A stretch of 64,000 nt of DNA from Luteolibacter pohnpeiensis (GTDB lineage Bacteria; Verrucomicrobiota; Verrucomicrobiia; Verrucomicrobiales; Akkermansiaceae): NCBI RefSeq assembly GCF_016595435.1, contig NZ_JAENIJ010000007.1:1-64000 (forward strand), written 5' to 3'. Positions 60,397 through 64,000 of this stretch are shown piece after piece; position 1 is the stretch's first letter, and each line of letters opens with the position of its first letter. Below the pieces are notes generated by a model that worked only from the letters and a program-made list of their open reading frames with translations, had not been told where the DNA came from and made no database searches. A program made the position numbers and the translations under genes.

Positions 60397-60820
60397 TCAC
60401 TTGGAAGCCTTCTCGATTACCTTTCTTGAAGGCGAATACTCATCCAGCTTCTCATGCAACCAGCCAGTATTATCAAAGAGATTCTTTCGCCCCTTAAATG
60501 AGCCCTTCCAAACATACACTACTCCTTGAACATTCTTCTTTTCATCCAACTTTTCCCCCACAATCAGGCTTCCGTCTGGTGCGACCAATTCTCCACGAAT
60601 ACCTTCGGATCGGGTGCCTAACATGATATACCAAATCCTCCAAGTGGAGCCGTCCTTTAACTTTGATTCCACATGCGGTTTTTGATCCTTGATGCTACCA
60701 AAACGCCGATGCTCTCCACTTGAGCTTAAAAATATCATAAGTTTCTTCTGAGTGTATGCTCATTACACAAGAAAAGAAAAATAAACAGAACCAAAAAGGT
60801 GCAAACAGTATATTTCTCAT
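60397..60820 (-). pseudogene. Small secreted-protein gene broken by a one-base frameshift
   Basis: Two frames fit one gene. From ATG 60820 a perfect signal peptide (NILFAPFWFCLFFFSCVMS) runs into SEETYDIF and stops at 60695-60697. The frame 60738-60397 continues with SSSGEHRRFGSIKDQKPHV to the end, but has no signal peptide of its own. Removing one base from the five-T run (60728-60732 on +) joins them as YDILSSSGEHRR. The start overlaps the stop of an upstream minus-strand frame (ATGA). Either a recent pseudogene or a sequencing error. Function unknown. Confidence 0.6.
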
Positions 60821-61090
60821 GATTTCGATAGGTATGATGTCCAACTTGCTCCTGTTCCATGAGGGACAGTCGGCCCCACTTGATTGCGGCTAGAATCGAA
60901 AACGAAGTCGTTGGGTTCTCTGCTGCGTACTGATCCATCACAATAACATGTAGAGTTCCATAGGCAGTAGAACCTTTCCGCAAAACACTTCTGACGAACC
61001 CTCCGCCATCGAGGTGGAACCGCAGAATGTAAAGCGTGTCATAAGAGGCCTGTCGCGAATGGTACGGGAGATCGGTGTAGAAAACTCCAC
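60818..61090 (-). pseudogene. Possible Rhs toxin-tail remnant
   Basis: In minus orientation one frame reads CDGSVRSREPNDFVFDSSRN then QVGPTVPHGTGASWTSYLSKS and stops with a TGA that overlaps the ATG of the next gene (60820). This stop/start overlap and style (surface or YD-protein-like tail) fit a toxin C-terminus followed by its immunity gene. Upstream frames are broken. I cannot confirm RHS repeats within it, so the call is an inference from layout. Confidence 0.4.
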
Positions 61091-61129
61091 CGATCCAAGT
61101 ATCACGTTACCATGTCCTTTTGTCATGCA
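61088..61129. repeat. Dispersed short repeat, copy C (imperfect palindrome)
   Basis: GATCGGTGTAGAAAACTCCA (61071-61090) leads into CACCGATCC, so copy C includes both orientations of the element. The tail ATGTCCTTTTGTCATGCA (61112-61129) is shared with copy B. It lies beyond the stop of the gene ending at 61140. Confidence 0.6.
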
Positions 61130-61139
61130 CCTGTTCATG

Positions 61140-61523
61140 CTAATCCGATACTACAAGGAACTGATGAAGTTTTGACTCAGGATCAATTCGTTCCCCGACC
61201 AATTTTCCGAAGTCTAATTTTCCCTTAATTGATATTCCCTCACCAATCTTTTCTTCGCTTACTTGGAATAAATGAAAACCATCTTCTTTTCTTCGGACCA
61301 ATAAAACCTCATTAATCGTTATATTTCTACATTGACGATCACTCAAACCTTCCGGGAACTCTTTCAAATTTATAACTTTCCCATATCTCACTTTGGTTGA
61401 ATCAGAAACAAACCCATTCCAAGTGTAATATTTTGACTTTGAATAAATCAAATCACCCTGCATGAGCGAACACGAAAGCATGAAAACCGAAAGAAAAACT
61501 AATATTAATGGGCTGATTTTCAT
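61140..61523 (-). CDS. Putative lipoprotein of the Rhs-remnant region
   Basis: 127 residues from ATG 61523. Lipoprotein signal with lipobox LSCS (hydrophobic PLILVFLSVFMLSCS, Cys near residue 18). The mature part is hydrophilic with GISIKGKLDFGKLVGERIDP near 95-114. The ATG lies inside a 31-bp block (61521-61551) nearly identical to RHS-coding DNA at 63257-63287, so the gene begins right at a former Rhs recombination point. Not recognised; possibly an orphan immunity or accessory protein. Confidence 0.65.
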   Translation of the reverse strand: MKISPLILVFLSVFMLSCSLMQGDLIYSKSKYYTWNGFVSDSTKVRYGKVINLKEFPEGLSDRQCRNITINEVLLVRRKEDGFHLFQVSEEKIGEGISIKGKLDFGKLVGERIDPESKLHQFLVVSD

Positions 61524-61551
61524 AGTTCCAGCGGTTGCCTGATGTCAAGTT
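61521..61551 (-). repeat. 31-bp RHS-derived DNA block
   Basis: Matches 63257-63287 at 28 of 31 bases. In the RHS remnant it codes for NLTSDSRWNY; here the same phase gives NLTSGNRWNY and runs into the start of the 61140 gene. It shows that this junction was once within an RHS core. Confidence 0.85.
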
Positions 61552-61638
61552 CCGATTCAGATTAGAGACTTGCCTATTATCAAGTTCTACCATCTCGCAA
61601 AATTCGGCAAGCGCAGTTCTTACTATTACGCCAGTCCC

Positions 61639-61682
61639 TTAGTCCTTTCAGATCGGTGCAGAAAACTTTGCATTTTAGCAGG
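61639..61682 (-). repeat. Dispersed short repeat, copy D (inverted)
   Basis: GATCGGTGCAGAAAACTTTG (61651-61670) is the reverse complement of the core of copy A (CAAAGTTTTCTACACCG). It extends through TTTTAGCAGGTC, matching TTTAGCATGTC in the complement of copy A. It stands just beyond the stop of the gene at 61683. Confidence 0.65.
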
Positions 61683-62330
61683 TCATGGCTTTGTAGGCTG
61701 TGGTGGGATATCCTTTGCGGCGCTATCACCTTCTGCTCGATCCGCAGCACTGATTACCCTCAATTCAATTTCGTTATCGAAATCACGTATCTGCAACATT
61801 CGCTGCAAGTAGCTCTCGCTTACCCTCCCGCGTGGCACGTCTATATTGACGAGCACATCAACTAACTTGTCGGAATCTGGTTCAGCGACTCCAATGGTTA
61901 GAACCTCTCCAGACTTCCACTTATCAAAGCGGACTCCGATTTTAAATGTCGATTTATGATCTCTTGGAGTTCGCGCAAAAAATTGAAACGAGCGTTCCAC
62001 CTTTCGATCTACCACGTCCTTAATGGTTGAGCTAGTATTAACGATCAGGAGCGTCCCTCCTTTGGTTGGTAAAGCCAACTTCGAGCCATCCGGTGAGATC
62101 AGCCGTTCGAGAGGCACTTCTTGTATAACCAGAGAGGCACGGCTGCTTCCGTCAAAAAATTCAAGCGTTGCATTGCCAGTTCCATCAGTGCTCTTGTGGA
62201 TGAGCTTTAGAGTGAGCTTGCCAAAGTTCTGTGAACTCTCATTGCCAGTTGCGAACGAACACGATACCAACGCCGCAAGAAGTATGCTGGCCGTACCGAG
62301 ACGCCGCCAAAAATCAAAGATCGTATTCAT
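61683..62330 (-). CDS. Hypothetical exported protein
   Basis: 215 residues from ATG 62330 (a longer frame from 62414 has an implausible start). Signal/lipobox-like N-terminus (LLAALVSCSFATG, Cys near 23). The mature domain has LTLKLIHKSTDGTGNATLEFFDG, SPDGSKLALPTKGGTLLIVN and the final DFDNEIELRVISAADRAEGD, a beta-rich protein. Function unknown. Better codon composition (GC-richer) than the other small genes here. Confidence 0.65.
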   Translation of the reverse strand: MNTIFDFWRRLGTASILLAALVSCSFATGNESSQNFGKLTLKLIHKSTDGTGNATLEFFDGSSRASLVIQEVPLERLISPDGSKLALPTKGGTLLIVNTSSTIKDVVDRKVERSFQFFARTPRDHKSTFKIGVRFDKWKSGEVLTIGVAEPDSDKLVDVLVNIDVPRGRVSESYLQRMLQIRDFDNEIELRVISAADRAEGDSAAKDIPPQPTKP

Positions 62331-62410
62331 CGCATTCCTGGGGCTGGGCCAAGCTTGCAACATGAGACTACGCTTACGGCATTCATTAGGAGGGCATTTT
62401 TTAGGGCCAT

Positions 62411-62968
62411 TCATTCTATTTTGCTAATAATACTTGATCCAAAAGGATTAACAACTGAATCAACAGTCTCAACCTTAACTTCATTTTCATCCCTTTCTTT
62501 CGAGTACAAGTTCCATTTACCAGTTAAGTCGCCCATCGAGACACACCGCCCTCTTGATGCGAATGAACTCGAGACAAAATCAAACCAAACTTCGTCACGA
62601 GAATTAAATGCATAATGCTTACTTTCGTTAATCACACTCGCTCCACACGCAAAAAAAATTCTGTACAAAGGTGATTCTTCAGATCTTGATTCAGGATCCG
62701 CCCTTAGAACAAGAACTCTTATTCTCGAAAGAGATATCATCTTCCCTGAGTCAACAATTAACGAATCTGGGACGATGTAAGTCTCTCCCCCCTTAGTGAA
62801 CGAAATTTGGGCAAGACTCCCATTATTTTTCAGCTCAACTTGAAGTTTGATACCTAAATCCGAATTAGATATAATTGCAACATCAGAATCAACCTCGTGA
62901 AGATCAGACGCCCATATCGGGGAAAATGTTAATCCCAAAACCAGCAAAAAACATAAAATATATTTCAT
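62411..62968 (-). CDS. Secreted protein, immunity candidate for the Rhs tail
   Basis: 185 residues from ATG 62968, two bases after the TAA that ends a toxin-tail-like frame (62971). Signal peptide (ILCFLLVLGLTFSPIWA, cleavage near 20). The mature domain is beta-rich (DLGIKLQVELKNNGSLAQI, VLVLRADPESRSEESP) and AT-rich. The arrangement, an Rhs-fragment reading frame followed immediately by a small secreted-protein gene, suggests a cognate immunity protein, but no family supports this directly. Confidence 0.62.
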   Translation of the reverse strand: MKYILCFLLVLGLTFSPIWASDLHEVDSDVAIISNSDLGIKLQVELKNNGSLAQISFTKGGETYIVPDSLIVDSGKMISLSRIRVLVLRADPESRSEESPLYRIFFACGASVINESKHYAFNSRDEVWFDFVSSSFASRGRCVSMGDLTGKWNLYSKERDENEVKVETVDSVVNPFGSSIISKIE

Positions 62969-62970
62969 TG

Positions 62971-63404
62971 TTAACTCCAATCTTCTATTTTGTCCCAATA
63001 TTGAGGTCTACGAAGCCGCTCCCCGAGCAATCTTCTCGCCCTATTTTCTTCCTTAACGGCTTCATCACCTCGGTCCCACAATTTTTGGGCTTTAGCTCCT
63101 TTAATGGAGTCAAGACTGATGCACGATTGAATACCTGTTTCCGCACCCGACGACCGATCCAATCGTAACTGAACGATAATTCCTGATATGACACACCTTG
63201 GCCAAGGGCGGTAGAAGTCGATGTCATCATGATGAGCTGATTTACAGTGTTCCATACATAGTTCCAGCGACTGTCTGATGTCAAGTTACCATTTGCATCG
63301 TGTCCCAGGGAGGTAAATGGCAGACCTGATCTATTCATGACTGGCAATCTTACTACCCCGTCAGAAAGCGCAACGCTTTGCCAAACTGCTTGGATAAAAG
63401 TCAA
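62971..63404 (-). pseudogene. RHS/YD-repeat toxin fragment with a frameshift and separate C-terminal tail
   Basis: The frame 63404-62985 encodes RHS repeats: GHDANGNLTSDSRWNYVWNT (positions 63305 down to 63246) and LSFSYDWIGRRVRKQVF near 63170-63129. A second frame (63255-62971) takes over near 63125 with KGAKAQKLWDRGDEAVKEEN and ends RRPQYWDKIEDWS just two bases before the next gene's ATG. The usual RHS-core terminus (PxxxxDPxG) between them is missing. This is a truncated, frameshifted remainder of a polymorphic toxin. Confidence 0.75.
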
Positions 63405-63470
63405 TTTTCACACTTCCTGCATCCAATAAATACATTTATACATTCTATTCATACCCATACATAAAAATCC

Positions 63471-64000
63471 ATGAATGTAAAACCAACCAAAACTATTTTT
63501 CATTTTCTAGTCGCATCAGGCATCGCGTTTTCAACTGGGGAGCTCAAGGGACAAGAAAAAACCCAGCAGGATACAAGCATTTCGGTTCACAAAAAGGCAA
63601 CAGAACTGGATGGGGTCAGAACTGACTTCAGAGAAGCCACGATCCGATCGACCAAGCCAGGTTACGTGCACCTATGGCACTACGTTGGTGACAAGCCCTT
63701 GGTTGCGCCCTTGGTCGCGGATGAGGATGGCAAGGGCTATCACAAAACCATCAGTTATTGGGCGCAAGACCTGAATGGAGGTGTTTTCAATTATCAGATT
63801 TCACCCGAAGGTGAAGAGACTCCACTTTCGGTGAAAGTAGAGCTTTGGAATCATCGGCATTTAAGTTACTCGGAATTTGTTGAAAACATCGATGCTACAG
63901 AAGATCCGTCAGGAGAAGTTCTGCGCGGCATCCCACTCGATCTTGTGCCGATGCAAGAGGGCGCATTGTTGCTGGCAATCACGGATGAACCAGACTTAAC
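63471..64000 (+). CDS. Secreted protein, incomplete at the right edge
   Basis: At least 176 residues from ATG 63471; the frame is open to the end of the window. Signal peptide (TIFHFLVASGIAFSTGELKG, cleavage near 27). The mature region has VRTDFREATIRSTKPGYVHL, YWAQDLNGGVFNYQISPEGE and RGIPLDLVPMQEGALLLAIT. The sequence style (Asp/Glu-rich, extended strands) suggests an extracellular beta protein, perhaps the start of a YD-repeat-type protein, but no domain is recognisable yet. AT-rich DNA (63430-63465) in front may contain its promoter. Confidence 0.7.
   Translation, partial: MNVKPTKTIFHFLVASGIAFSTGELKGQEKTQQDTSISVHKKATELDGVRTDFREATIRSTKPGYVHLWHYVGDKPLVAPLVADEDGKGYHKTISYWAQDLNGGVFNYQISPEGEETPLSVKVELWNHRHLSYSEFVENIDATEDPSGEVLRGIPLDLVPMQEGALLLAITDEPDL

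Noticed and set aside
60938-61138. Short minus-strand frame of 66 codons
   Set aside because: It overlaps repeat copy C and a broken toxin-tail region and shows no coding pattern.

Overview
The window looks like a chromosome segment of a verrucomicrobial bacterium (Verrucomicrobiae, perhaps a Luteolibacter or Haloferula relative). This is inferred from gene content: an lpxC-fabZ fusion, a MoxR/DUF58/double-VWA (Bat-like) operon, PPi-type phosphofructokinase, Verrucomicrobia-style secreted Ig/intradiol proteins and an SHD1-domain protease. The genus cannot be fixed from the sequence alone. I recognised no rRNA, tRNA or CRISPR array.

Region 1 (1-11.25 kb) is an integron-type gene-cassette array without a visible integrase. 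About twenty small genes, all on the + strand and mostly unrelated to each other, are separated by attC-like sites. The best evidence is that the 7-10 bases at the start of a cassette (GTTRRRY) are the exact reverse complement of the R'' box after the gene in the same cassette, for example 6610-6619 with 7087-7096. Cargo includes a macro-domain protein, a Tat-exported trypsin-like protease, an RraB-family protein, two GNAT acetyltransferases, an AHSA1/SRPBCC protein and many secreted or membrane proteins of unknown function. Several cassettes are eroded (deleted attC, frameshift, duplicated gene fragment). An integrase gene would be expected to the left, outside the window.

Region 2 (11.7-21.3 kb): a leader with two mutually exclusive hairpins, then a six-gene MoxR-Bat-like operon (AAA+ ATPase, DUF58, membrane anchor protein, two VWA proteins, small helical protein) ending in a 1300-residue secreted or anchored protein.

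Region 3 (21.3-31.3 kb): housekeeping genes. On the minus strand are molybdenum cofactor genes (mog, moaC, moeA), purN overlapping an M20 amidohydrolase, folA-thyA and a KH protein. On the plus strand are transaldolase, an ECF sigma factor and a ThiH-like radical SAM enzyme. A small phosphatase and a DUF4336 gene follow on the minus strand.

Region 4 (31.3-49.2 kb): KtrB/KtrA potassium uptake, a STAS-like protein, a CDF zinc exporter, Cu/Zn superoxide dismutase, a 2OG-Fe(II) oxygenase, a DEAD-box-family helicase, an SHD1-HELTH protease, HupE/UreJ-like and SGNH proteins, lpxC-fabZ, thrS, a YycJ-like hydrolase, an A-type Fe-S carrier and a secreted intradiol-dioxygenase/Ig protein.

Region 5 (49.3-57.0 kb): a compact operon of three SPFH (HflK/HflC-like) proteins translationally coupled to a P1B-like ATPase with an unusual MPC ion-site motif and no FtsH partner. 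This is the best candidate for an undescribed system. A sodium/solute symporter with a 49-residue partner membrane protein follows.

Region 6 (57.2-64.0 kb): PPi-phosphofructokinase with a strong terminator, then an AT-rich stretch on the minus strand that looks like the remains of an Rhs/YD-repeat toxin locus. It holds an RHS fragment, toxin-tail-like frames abutting small secreted-protein genes, duplicated RHS DNA and dispersed ~40-bp repeats. A partial + strand secreted-protein gene runs off the right edge.
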